A stretch of 64,000 nucleotides of DNA from Planctomycetota bacterium (lineage in GTDB: Bacteria > Planctomycetota > PUPC01 > DSUN01): contig DAOOIT010000021.1 in NCBI GenBank assembly GCA_035384565.1, positions 22,804-86,803 of the forward strand, given 5' to 3'. A model generated the notes under the pieces. The model was given only the letters and a program-made list of their open reading frames with translations, was not told where the DNA came from and ran no database searches. The position numbers and the translations under genes were made by a program. Below are positions 1 to 9,399 of the stretch, in pieces; within the stretch, counting starts at the first letter, position 1; each line of letters starts with the position of its first letter.

Positions 1-2417
<2,417 letters not shown>

Positions 2418-2421
<4 letters not shown>

Positions 2422-2446
2422 AGGCCGAGAACGCCTGTGGTATAAG
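2418..2446 (+). promoter_or_regulatory. Putative sigma70 promoter of the antitoxin/toxin pair
   Basis: TTGAAG (2418-2423), 17-base spacer, TATAAG (2441-2446), overlapping the mannosidase stop codon and 44 bases before the antitoxin start. Confidence 0.5.
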
Positions 2447-2489
2447 GAGATTGCGGGGGCAAACGCCCCAGGTCGCCAAGGAGCGAGCC

Positions 2490-2705
2490 ATGACCTATAG
2501 GGGACACGTCGAGAACGGGGTCGTGGTGCTCGATGAGCCGGCGCCGCTTGCGGAGGGGACCAGGGTGCGCGTGGAGCCGGACGAGTCGGGACGCGAACTC
2601 ACCCTTGCTGAACGCTTGAAGGATGTGATCGGCATCGTGAAGGGGCTGCCGCCTGACTTCGCGGCTCAGCACGACCACTACATCCACGGGACACCCAAGC
2701 GATGA
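2490..2705 (+). CDS. Small antitoxin-like protein paired with a PIN toxin
   Basis: A 71-residue protein beginning MTYRGHVENGVVVLDEPAPL, resembling the short beta-rich antitoxin-like proteins (DUF104/AF2212 type) encoded before PIN toxins. An AGGAG stands just before the ATG at 2490, which is preferred over an upstream in-frame start near 2418. Its stop overlaps the next start (ATGA), typical of a translationally coupled toxin-antitoxin pair. By analogy it would bind and neutralise the PIN nuclease and repress its own promoter. The family assignment rests on size, N-terminal pattern and context. Confidence 0.72.
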   Translation: MTYRGHVENGVVVLDEPAPLAEGTRVRVEPDESGRELTLAERLKDVIGIVKGLPPDFAAQHDHYIHGTPKR

Positions 2706-3103
2706 GGGAGACGTTCGCCGACACGTTCTACTACCTGGCCATGCTGCACGCGGACGACGCGGCGCACGAGCGAGCCGTCAAGTTCTCGAGCCAACTGACC
2801 GGGCCTACGGTGACGACGGCGTGGGTGCTCACCGAGCTTGCGGACGGCTTGGCGGCGCCTGCCACACGCGGGAGCTTTGTGCGGCTCCTCGCCTCGCTCC
2901 GCGCGGACCACAAATGCATCATCATTCCTGCGTCGCAGGAGCTTTTCGAGTTGGGCATGGGACTGTATCAGGAGCGCCCCGACAAAGGGTGGACGCTGAC
3001 GGACTGCGTCTCCTTTGTCGTCATGAAGGATCGTGGGATCCGCGACGCCCTGACTGCTGACCACCACTTCGAGCAGGCCGGGTTCACGGCTCTCCTGGGA
3101 TAG
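2702..3103 (+). CDS. vapC: PIN-domain ribonuclease toxin, VapC type
   Basis: A 133-residue PIN domain. The acidic residues expected to bind the catalytic metal are visible: D7 (ADTFYY), E45 (TELAD), D101 (LTDCVSF) and D120 (TADHHF). VapC toxins cleave RNA, often initiator tRNA or the ribosomal sarcin-ricin loop; the target here is unknown. It overlaps the antitoxin gene by four bases. Its stop abuts a degraded copy of the alpha-mannosidase 3' end, suggesting that the pair entered at the end of that gene. Confidence 0.85.
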   Translation: MRETFADTFYYLAMLHADDAAHERAVKFSSQLTGPTVTTAWVLTELADGLAAPATRGSFVRLLASLRADHKCIIIPASQELFELGMGLYQERPDKGWTLTDCVSFVVMKDRGIRDALTADHHFEQAGFTALLG

Positions 3104-3105
3104 CC

Positions 3106-3160
3106 GCCCTCGACCTGCGCCCATTTCGAGATCAAGACCCTCCGCCTCAAGCTCTCCTGA
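3106..3160 (+). pseudogene. Degraded copy of the alpha-mannosidase 3' end
   Basis: These 55 bases align with 2368-2421, the last 17 codons and stop of the mannosidase, at about 82% identity. One inserted T breaks the frame. It has no start of its own and begins right after the toxin stop. Confidence 0.75.
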
Positions 3161-3172
3161 GCCACTCGCGCC

Positions 3173-3203
3173 CCTCCCGCGGGCCAACGCGGCCCGCGGG
3201 AGG
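3173..3203. terminator. Family B hairpin (13-bp stem) after the mannosidase remnant
   Basis: CCTCCCGCGGGCC, a 5-base loop, then the exact complement. No T run follows, so rho-independent termination is uncertain. The same word family occurs at 3844, 7545, 22485, 36613 and 37340. Bases 3204-3338 show nothing else recognisable. Confidence 0.55.
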
Positions 3204-3338
3204 CCGGCGAGCCCTCCTTCCGGCACGCAAGTTGCACTTCCCTCTTCCGGCATTCGGGGCCGCACCGGAATCCGGAGATGACGCAAGATGCACGGGATTC
3301 AGCACTTGCGCAGAACCCACGAGGAGAAGGAGGCGAGG

Positions 3339-3416
3339 ATGAAGCAACTCAGCGTGAGGGGTTTTGCTCACGTTGTGTCGGGCTTCGCGACACTTGCACA
3401 AGCCCAGAGAACCTGA
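3339..3416 (+). CDS. Possible 25-residue peptide
   Basis: A short frame, MKQLSVRGFAHVVSGFATLA then QAQRT, starts behind a good AAGGAGG-type site. Its first bases resemble the start of the EF-hand gene at 3454 (AAGGAGGC then ATGAAG-AACTC in both). It may be a leader peptide, a duplicated gene start or chance. No family is recognised. Confidence 0.25.
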   Translation: MKQLSVRGFAHVVSGFATLAQAQRT

Positions 3417-3453
3417 GGCGGGTGGGAGACGCAGCGTCGAAAGGAGGCACAAG

Positions 3454-3831
3454 ATGAAGAAACTCGCACTGATCGCGGCATTGGTCTGCTTGAGCTTGCC
3501 GGCTCTGGCGGGCGACGACGCCAACCCGCCGCCGGCCCCGGGCAAGGGCCTTCGCGGCGCCGTCCGCGAGAAGGTTCGTGAAAAGGCCCGCGAGAGGGTC
3601 CTCGGGAAGTTCGACCAGGACGGCGACGGCAAACTGGAGCCCGAAGAGCGCGCCGCGGCCCGCGAGGCGCTCGTGAACCGCCTCATGCAGCGCTTCGACA
3701 AGGATGGCGATGGCAAGCTCTCGCGCGAGGAGCTCTCCGAGGCCCTCGTCGCCCTCCGCGGCCGCCTCGAGCAGGCGCGCCAGCACCGCGCCGGCAAGGG
3801 CGCCAATGCTCACGCCGGGCCGAAACTGTAG
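3454..3831 (+). CDS. Secreted EF-hand calcium-binding protein
   Basis: A 125-residue protein with a signal peptide (MKKLALIAALVCLSLPALAG) and two canonical EF-hand loops: D54-Q-D-G-D-G-K...E65 and D82-K-D-G-D-G-K...E93. A basic, helix-forming stretch lies before the first loop. The start is set by AAGGAGG eight bases upstream; a frame extension upstream lacks a ribosome site. It should bind calcium outside the cytoplasm. It converges on the pdhC gene, with a strong hairpin between them. Confidence 0.85.
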   Translation: MKKLALIAALVCLSLPALAGDDANPPPAPGKGLRGAVREKVREKARERVLGKFDQDGDGKLEPEERAAAREALVNRLMQRFDKDGDGKLSREELSEALVALRGRLEQARQHRAGKGANAHAGPKL

Positions 3832-3843
3832 GCCGCCCCTCAA

Positions 3844-3872
3844 CCTCCCGCGGGGTGGCAACCCGCGGGAGG
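3844..3872. terminator. Family B hairpin between convergent genes
   Basis: CCTCCCGCGGGt paired with aCCCGCGGGAGG, lying between the stop codons of the EF-hand gene and pdhC. It is suitable as a two-way transcription end, although no long T run follows. Confidence 0.55.
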
Positions 3873-3876
3873 TTTC

Positions 3877-5229
3877 TCAGGCCTGGCCCTCGAGCAGCGC
3901 GTCGGGGGCCTCGAGCAGGTCCTTGAGGCTCTTGAGGAATCGGGCGGCCATGGCGCCCTCGATGATGCGGTGGTCGCACGAGAGTGTGAGCCGCATCACG
4001 CGGGCGATGCAGATGGCGTCGCCGCGCACTACTGTCGCCGGCAACGCCGATGCCACGCCCAGCGTGATGGCCGACGGCGGGTTGATGATCGGCTCGAAGT
4101 GCTCGACGTCGAACATCCCCAGGTTGGTGATCGTGAGGGTGGGGTGTCTGCGCTCGTCGGCCGAGAGTTTGCCTCCGCGCGCCTTCTCGACCAGCGGCTT
4201 CGTGCGCTCGACGATCTCCTTGAGTGAGAAAGCCTGCGCGCCGCGCAGCACGGCCACGGTGAGGCCCTGATCGGTGTCCACCGCGATGCCCAGGTTGATG
4301 TTCTTCCACCGGATGATCTTGCCGCGGTCGTAGCTGCGGTTCACGAGGGGGTTGGCCTGGACGGCCTTCACGACGGCGAGCATGAGCAGGTGGGTCACGG
4401 TGGCCCCGCCGAACTTCTCTTTCAACTCGTCTTTCATCGCTAGCAGCTTCGTCACGTCGGCCCCGCGGGTCATGTAGAAGTGCGGGATGACGTGCTTGGA
4501 GGCCGTGACCGTGCGGGCCTGGGTCTTGAGGCGATAGGGCGCGTCCTCGACATCGGCCTCCTCGGGCGCCACGACGATGGGGGGCAGTTCCTCGTCGGGC
4601 GAGGGGGGGATGACTGGGGTTGGTGGGGCGGCCTTCAGGCCGGAGGGAGACGGGCTGAAGCCCGCACTACGAACGGCAGCCTCGACGTCGGCCGCCACGA
4701 TCCGCCCGCCCGGGCCGCTGCCCTTGAGCGTCGCAATGTCCACGCCCTTCTGCTGGGCGAGCAGGCGGGCGTAGGGAGAGATGGCGATACGGCCGGGCGT
4801 GATGCGCGAAGCGCGATGCGTGAGAGGAGGGGAAGCCATTGCGGGGGCCTGCGGCGCTTCGCGGAGATGGGTTGGGGTTGGTTGCGCGACGCGCGACGCG
4901 GGACGCGGGACAGGAGGCGGCGCCTCGGGTTCGGGCGCTTCGGCCGCGGTGGCTTGTGCCGCTCGCGGCTCGTGGCTCGCGGCGGGGGCCTCGGCCTCGG
5001 TGGCGATCAGGGCGATGGCCTCGCCCACGGCCGCCTCCTCGCCCGCCGGCCGCAGAATCCTCGACACCGTGCCGCTCGTGAAGCACTCCAGCTCCAGCGT
5101 GGCCTTGTCGGATTCCACCTCGGCGAGCACGTCGCCCTCGCTCACGGTGTCGCCTTCCTTGACCTTCCAGGCGACGACCTGGCCCGAAGTCATGCTGTCA
5201 GATAACTTGGGCATGGTGACTTGGTACAT
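3877..5229 (-). CDS. pdhC: Dihydrolipoamide acetyltransferase, pyruvate dehydrogenase E2
   Basis: 450 residues. Transfers the acetyl group from E1 to CoA and forms the core of the pyruvate dehydrogenase complex. Seen: one N-terminal lipoyl domain with lipoyl-lysine K42 (ESDKATLE), a long Ala/Pro linker, a peripheral-subunit-binding domain (ISPYARLLAQQ...GPGGRI), and the catalytic domain ending near residue 440. The active-site motif usually reads HRxxDG; here it is H420-RIIEG, Glu replacing Asp. The linker after the subunit-binding domain contains an in-frame palindromic repeat (4628-4670). The start at 5229 has GGAGG upstream; a longer frame runs into repeats. Last gene of pdhA-pdhB-pdhC; no E3 gene is in the window. 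Confidence 0.93.
   Translation of the reverse strand: MYQVTMPKLSDSMTSGQVVAWKVKEGDTVSEGDVLAEVESDKATLELECFTSGTVSRILRPAGEEAAVGEAIALIATEAEAPAASHEPRAAQATAAEAPEPEAPPPVPRPASRVAQPTPTHLREAPQAPAMASPPLTHRASRITPGRIAISPYARLLAQQKGVDIATLKGSGPGGRIVAADVEAAVRSAGFSPSPSGLKAAPPTPVIPPSPDEELPPIVVAPEEADVEDAPYRLKTQARTVTASKHVIPHFYMTRGADVTKLLAMKDELKEKFGGATVTHLLMLAVVKAVQANPLVNRSYDRGKIIRWKNINLGIAVDTDQGLTVAVLRGAQAFSLKEIVERTKPLVEKARGGKLSADERRHPTLTITNLGMFDVEHFEPIINPPSAITLGVASALPATVVRGDAICIARVMRLTLSCDHRIIEGAMAARFLKSLKDLLEAPDALLEGQA
4628..4670. repeat. Family C palindromic element inside pdhC
   Basis: The pattern is GCGGCCTTCAGGCC ... GGGCTGAAGCCCGCACTAC, translated in frame on the minus strand as a VRSAGFSPSPSGLKAAPP segment. 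A second copy lies between genes at 58750-58797. Confidence 0.75.
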
Positions 5230-5261
5230 GGATGTCCTCCGGGTTGAGAGAGCTTCGAGCC

Positions 5262-5328
5262 GCGAGCCACGAGCAGCGAGTTTGGAACGAGGAAGCCCTG
5301 AATCCTGGCTCTGAAGCTCGTGGCTCGC
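5262..5328. repeat. Inverted repeat between pdhB and pdhC
   Basis: GCGAGCCACGAGC (5262-5274) and its exact complement (5316-5328) could form a hairpin between the two cistrons. The word recurs in frame inside pdhC near 4960-4980, encoding part of the linker. Confidence 0.65.
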
Positions 5329-5340
5329 CGCTCGCAGCAT

Positions 5341-6318
5341 TCAGCGCCCCAGTGCTCGGCGCGCCGCCTTCACCACATCCGCCGCGTGCGGAATACAGGC
5401 CTGCTCCAGGTTCTTCGCGTAGGGCAACGGCACGTCGGCGCCCGAGACGCGCTCGACGGGGGCGTCGAGAGCGTCGAAGGCCAGCTCGTAGATATTCGTC
5501 GCCACCTCGGCTGCGATGCCGCAGGCGGGCGGGCACTCCTCGATGACCACGGCGCGGTGAGTCTTCGAGACGGAGGCGACCACCGCCCCCTTGTCCCACG
5601 GCCTCAGGGTGCGGAGGTCAAGCACCTCGGCCTTCAGGCCGTCCTTCGCGAGCGCCTCGGCGGCCTCGAGGGCCACGTGGGTCATGGCCCCGTAGCCCAC
5701 CAGCGTGACGTCGCTCCCCTCTCGGAGCACCTTGGCCTCTCCGATGGCGGCCGGCTCCAGGCCATCGGGCACTTCGCCCTCGAGGTTGTACAGGCCCTCG
5801 TGTTCGAGGAAGATCACGGGATTGTCGTCGCGGATGGCCGCTTTGAGCAGGGCCTTCGCATCGGCCGGCGTAGCGGGGTAGACGACGAGGAGGCCGGGGG
5901 TGTGGACGAAGAAGGGCTCCAGGCTGTGGGAATGCTGGCTGCCGAGCTGATGCCCTCCCCCGCCCGGCATGCGGAGGGTGACGGGCAGAGTCACTTGCCC
6001 GCCGAACATGTAGCGCATCAGGGCCAGGTGGTTGAGGATCTGGTCCATGGCGACGAATGCGAAGTTGACGGTCATCAGTTCGGGCACGGGTCGGAGCTGG
6101 CCCATCGCGGCGCCGATGGCCATGCCCACGATGCCCGCCTCAGAGATGGGCGTGTCGAAGACCCGCTTGGGGCCGAACTCCTTCAGCAGCCCGCGCGTGA
6201 CCTTGAACGAGCCTTCGTATTCGGCCACGTCCTCGCCGAAGAGCACCACAGTCTCATCGCGCTGCATCTCCTCGCGGAGGGCCTGGTTCAGGGCATCTCG
6301 GTAGCTGAGCTTGGGCAT
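5341..6318 (-). CDS. pdhB: Pyruvate dehydrogenase E1 component, beta subunit
   Basis: 325 residues, the usual length of E1beta. With E1alpha it forms the thiamin-diphosphate decarboxylase that acetylates E2. Typical stretches are visible: LFGEDVAEYEGSFKVT near the N terminus, TPISEAGIVGMAIGAA, and the C-terminal VERVSGADVPLPYA. The ATG at 6318 gives the family N terminus MPKLSYRDAL and has AGGAG eight bases upstream; a GTG nine bases earlier is less likely. It lies between pdhA and pdhC on the same strand, with repeats in both gaps. Confidence 0.95.
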   Translation of the reverse strand: MPKLSYRDALNQALREEMQRDETVVLFGEDVAEYEGSFKVTRGLLKEFGPKRVFDTPISEAGIVGMAIGAAMGQLRPVPELMTVNFAFVAMDQILNHLALMRYMFGGQVTLPVTLRMPGGGGHQLGSQHSHSLEPFFVHTPGLLVVYPATPADAKALLKAAIRDDNPVIFLEHEGLYNLEGEVPDGLEPAAIGEAKVLREGSDVTLVGYGAMTHVALEAAEALAKDGLKAEVLDLRTLRPWDKGAVVASVSKTHRAVVIEECPPACGIAAEVATNIYELAFDALDAPVERVSGADVPLPYAKNLEQACIPHAADVVKAARRALGR

Positions 6319-6334
6319 ACAGGGCACTCCTCGT

Positions 6335-6377
6335 CAGACCTGTCGGACACGTCGGACGGGTCGGATCGCTCGGACGG
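6335..6377. repeat. Short imperfect tandem repeat between pdhA and pdhB
   Basis: Several copies of a TCGGACnnG word. A related run lies in frame at 24787-24820, encoding a Ser-Asp-Lys-rich stretch. Confidence 0.55.
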
Positions 6378-6378
6378 G

Positions 6379-7338
6379 TCAGTCCACATAGAGGTCCTCG
6401 TAGAGCCGCTCGGGCGGCAGCTCCTGCCCCGCCTCGGCGAACTTCACGGCCTCGTCTAGCACCTGGCGGACCTTGGCATCCAGGGCCTTGAACTCCTCGT
6501 CGGGCACGTCGAAGTCGTGCTGGATGACGGCCTTGATGCGGGGAATGGGGTCGCGCTGCTTCCAGAACTCGACCTCCTTCTTGTCGCGGTAGGTGGCGGG
6601 GTCGCTCATCGAGTGGCCGCGGTAGCGGTAGCACTTGGCCTCGATAAACGACGGCCCCTTGCCCGTCCGTGCCCGTTTGATCGCCCGCTCCATCACGCTC
6701 TGCATCTTGAAGAAGTCCATGCCGTCCACCACGCTCGTCGGCAGATCGTAGGCGTATCTCGCCTTGCGGGCCATGGATTCCTGGGCGCTGGAGCGCTGGA
6801 CGGAGGTGCCGATGGCATAGCGGTTGTTCTCGCAGACCCAGATGACGGGGAGCTGGTAGAGGGAGGCCATGTTGAGGGCCTCGTGATAGGCGCCCTGGTT
6901 GGTCGCGCCGTCGCCGAAGAAGCACAGCACCACGCGGTCCTCGCCGCGGTACTGGATGGCGAGGCCCAGGCCCACGGCGATGGGGCACATGCCGCCCACG
7001 ATGGCGTAGCCGCCGAGGAAACTGATGTCGGGGTCGTACAGGTGCATCGAGCCGCCCTTGCCCTTGCAGCAGCCGTTGGCGTGGCCGAAGAGCTCGGCCA
7101 TGGCCTTGCCCGGGTCGCCGCCGCGCAGGATGTAGTAGCCGTGGTCGCGGTACGAGCCGACCACGTAGTCGTCGGGACGCAGCGACCACAGGGCCCCGAG
7201 GGCCACGGCCTCCTCGCCGCTGTAGAGGTGGCAGAAGCCGCCGATGCGGCCCTTCATGTACTGTTCGGCCACGCGCGTCTCGAACAGGCGCGCGAGCTGC
7301 ATGCGGTAGTAGACCTGCATCAAGTCGTCTTTGCGCAT
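6379..7338 (-). CDS. pdhA: Pyruvate dehydrogenase E1 component, alpha subunit
   Basis: 319 residues. Thiamin-diphosphate-binding half of E1; the cofactor motif GDGATNQGAYHEALN is intact, and YRYRGHSMSDP matches the family's phosphorylation-loop region. The ATG at 7338 (MRKDDLMQVYYRMQ) has GGAG eight bases upstream and gives the normal length. This start lies inside the rubredoxin gene, overlapping it by 19 bases, so the two are probably translated from one message. Operon order is rubredoxin, pdhA, pdhB, pdhC. Confidence 0.95.
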   Translation of the reverse strand: MRKDDLMQVYYRMQLARLFETRVAEQYMKGRIGGFCHLYSGEEAVALGALWSLRPDDYVVGSYRDHGYYILRGGDPGKAMAELFGHANGCCKGKGGSMHLYDPDISFLGGYAIVGGMCPIAVGLGLAIQYRGEDRVVLCFFGDGATNQGAYHEALNMASLYQLPVIWVCENNRYAIGTSVQRSSAQESMARKARYAYDLPTSVVDGMDFFKMQSVMERAIKRARTGKGPSFIEAKCYRYRGHSMSDPATYRDKKEVEFWKQRDPIPRIKAVIQHDFDVPDEEFKALDAKVRQVLDEAVKFAEAGQELPPERLYEDLYVD

Positions 7339-7505
7339 TCGTCGGGCTCCATCGGAGAGAAGTACCGCTTCCCTGCCCCGCAGGTGGGGCAGGTCCAATC
7401 CTCGGGCAGCTCCTCGAACGGCGTACGCGGCGGCACGCCGTTTCCGGGGTCGCCCTCGTCGGGATCGTACACGTAGCCGCAGATGCGGCACCAGTGCTTT
7501 CTCAT
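7320..7505 (-). CDS. Rubredoxin
   Basis: A 61-residue one-iron electron carrier with both Cys pairs, CRICGYVYDP near the start and CPTCGAGK near residue 45, plus the conserved GVPPRTPFEELPEDW core. It passes single electrons to or from oxygen- and peroxide-handling enzymes or oxidoreductases. The start at 7505 has a GAGGA close upstream. Its 3' end overlaps the start of pdhA by 19 bases, an unusual neighbour that may tie it to pyruvate oxidation or to the nearby peroxide and iron genes. Confidence 0.93.
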   Translation of the reverse strand: MRKHWCRICGYVYDPDEGDPGNGVPPRTPFEELPEDWTCPTCGAGKRYFSPMEPDECAKTT

Positions 7506-7544
7506 CACGTCCTCGCGCCGGCCTCCCATTCGCCTCCCGCTCAA

Positions 7545-7573
7545 CCTCCCGCAGGTTTGGAACCCGCGGGAGG
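7545..7573. repeat. Family B hairpin between dsbD-like gene and rubredoxin
   Basis: CCTCCCGCAGGTT-TGG-AACCCGCGGGAGG, directly after the stop codon of the dsbD-like gene on the minus strand. Confidence 0.6.
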
Positions 7574-7578
7574 TCGGG

Positions 7579-9315
7579 TCAGTTCACCCGCCTGAGAACC
7601 TCGGCGAACTTCTCCGGGTCCTTGGCCTCATCGTAGCCCAGCTTCTTCACCAGCCTGCCGCCGGAGTCGAGCACCACCACGAGGGGCGGCCCGGGCACGT
7701 CGAAGCGCTTCACCAGCTCTGCATTGCGGCTGGTCTCCACGTCAATCTTCAGCGCGCGGAAGCGCTGGAGCTCGGCTCGCACCACGGGGTCGGCAAACGT
7801 CGTGCGATCGAGCACCTTGCAGTAGCCGCACCATTCGGCCGTGAAGTCGAGCACGATGGGCTTGCCCGCGGCCAGCGCCTCTTTGAACAAGCCTGGGTCG
7901 CCGTGCACGAACGCATCGGGCTGCGTCGCGCCGGGGACGGTGCCCCCGCTGGGCCGCGGCTCCACGTCGAGCCCGACGAGCACACACCAGCCGGCCGTCG
8001 CCAGCGCGGCGATGCCCAGCAGCCGCTTCACCCGAGCGCCCGCGCCGCTCTCGGGCGTCAGGGAGTCCAGCCCGCCCAGGAATACCGTGCCCGCGACGAG
8101 CGCGGCCGCGCTGCCGAGCCAGAAGGCCGTCTCGCCCACCACGGGCCGCAGGAAGTACACGGCCGCCCACAGCAGCACGAAGCCGATCAGGTGCTTCACC
8201 CACTCCGTCCACGCGCCGGCCTTCGGCAGAAGGCCCGAGGACACTCCCGCCACGATGAGCAGCACGCCCATGCCCCAGGCGAGCGCGAACATCATGGCCG
8301 CCCCGAGCAGGCGATGGCCCGTCGTGGCGATCTCGGTGAGCACGGCCAGCAGCGGCCCCGCCACGCACGGCCCCGCGGCCACGCCGGTCACCAGCCCGAG
8401 CAGCAGCACGCCGAGGAGCCCCTTCTTGCGCCCCGCCACCTTGTCGCCCAGGCCGCCCAGGAACGCCGGGGCCTGGATGGTCACCACGTCGAACATCCCG
8501 AGGGCGAACAGCACGAACACCGCGGCAATGCCGACCAGCACGTAGGGCGACTGAAGCGCCAGCCGCACCGAAGCGCCCAGCGCCGCCACCAGCGCGCCCA
8601 GCACGGCGTACGTGAGTGCGATGCCCAGCACGTAGACCGAGGAGAGCAGGACGGCTTTGAGGCGCGACGCCTGCTTCTGCGCGCCAATCACCGCCACGGT
8701 GATCGGGATCATCGGGTAGACGCACGGCGTGAGGCCCAGGGCCAGGCCATAGACGAACGCCTTGGCGATCTGCCGGAGGACGAACAGCCAGCCTGCCTCC
8801 GGCACGTCCTCGACCATCGGGGCGGCCGCCGCGGCACCCGTCGCCGCGCTCGCCCCGATGGCAACCTCGTGCACCAGCGGATGCTTCGCCGGGCGGAAGC
8901 ACACCGTATCGGTGCAGCCCTGGTAGCTCACGGTGCCCCTGAGGAGCGCGGTTTCCCCTGCGGCGCCCGTCACCTGGAACTTCACCACAATGGCCACCGT
9001 GCCCTCGTAGGCCTCCAGCGTGGCGCCGGGCTCGCCCGAGATCAGGTCGGGAATGAGCTTGCCCTTCGGCCTCATGACCTCTCTTTCGGCGGCCCCCTTC
9101 AGCTCGTCCCACTGGAACTTGATGGAGTCCCTGTAGAGATGCACGTCGCCGCGGAGCTTGAACGTTACCGTCAGGGCCAACTCGCCGCCGGCAGACGCCT
9201 CGGCGGGCGCGAGGGCGCTGCTCACCTGGAACGGCTGTTCCTCGAAGTCCTCGGCACCCAGGGCGACCAGGGCCAGCGCAAGCATCCAGGCGCCGGACGT
9301 CAATCTAGCGGTCAT
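7579..9315 (-). CDS. dsbD: Thiol:disulfide interchange protein, DsbD type
   Basis: 578 residues. Carries electrons from cytoplasmic thioredoxin across the membrane to periplasmic thiols. Domains in order: signal peptide; N-terminal periplasmic domain with C134 and C139 (YQGCTDTVCF); a CcdA-like membrane part of about eight helices with TPCVYPMIP (C198) and a second Cys in AAGPCVAGP; and a C-terminal thioredoxin domain with C496-GY-C499. All three Cys pairs are present, so it is probably active. The start at 9315 has GGAGG six bases upstream. It lies between zwf and rubredoxin on the same strand. Confidence 0.92.
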   Translation of the reverse strand: MTARLTSGAWMLALALVALGAEDFEEQPFQVSSALAPAEASAGGELALTVTFKLRGDVHLYRDSIKFQWDELKGAAEREVMRPKGKLIPDLISGEPGATLEAYEGTVAIVVKFQVTGAAGETALLRGTVSYQGCTDTVCFRPAKHPLVHEVAIGASAATGAAAAAPMVEDVPEAGWLFVLRQIAKAFVYGLALGLTPCVYPMIPITVAVIGAQKQASRLKAVLLSSVYVLGIALTYAVLGALVAALGASVRLALQSPYVLVGIAAVFVLFALGMFDVVTIQAPAFLGGLGDKVAGRKKGLLGVLLLGLVTGVAAGPCVAGPLLAVLTEIATTGHRLLGAAMMFALAWGMGVLLIVAGVSSGLLPKAGAWTEWVKHLIGFVLLWAAVYFLRPVVGETAFWLGSAAALVAGTVFLGGLDSLTPESGAGARVKRLLGIAALATAGWCVLVGLDVEPRPSGGTVPGATQPDAFVHGDPGLFKEALAAGKPIVLDFTAEWCGYCKVLDRTTFADPVVRAELQRFRALKIDVETSRNAELVKRFDVPGPPLVVVLDSGGRLVKKLGYDEAKDPEKFAEVLRRVN

Positions 9316-9331
9316 CGGTGGCCTCCAGATG

Positions 9332-9399
9332 GGACGGATAGGACAGATGGGATCCGTTCCCTGGACACGTTCTATGGGTCCTCCCGGTCCTATCCGTCC
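9332..9399. repeat. 13-bp inverted repeat between zwf and the dsbD-like gene
   Basis: GGACGGATAGGAC (9332-9344) and its exact complement (9387-9399). The right arm runs into the zwf stop codon. It may be a transcription end or a spread repeat; a TCC/TAT word like it occurs in frame near 34888-34935. Confidence 0.55.
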
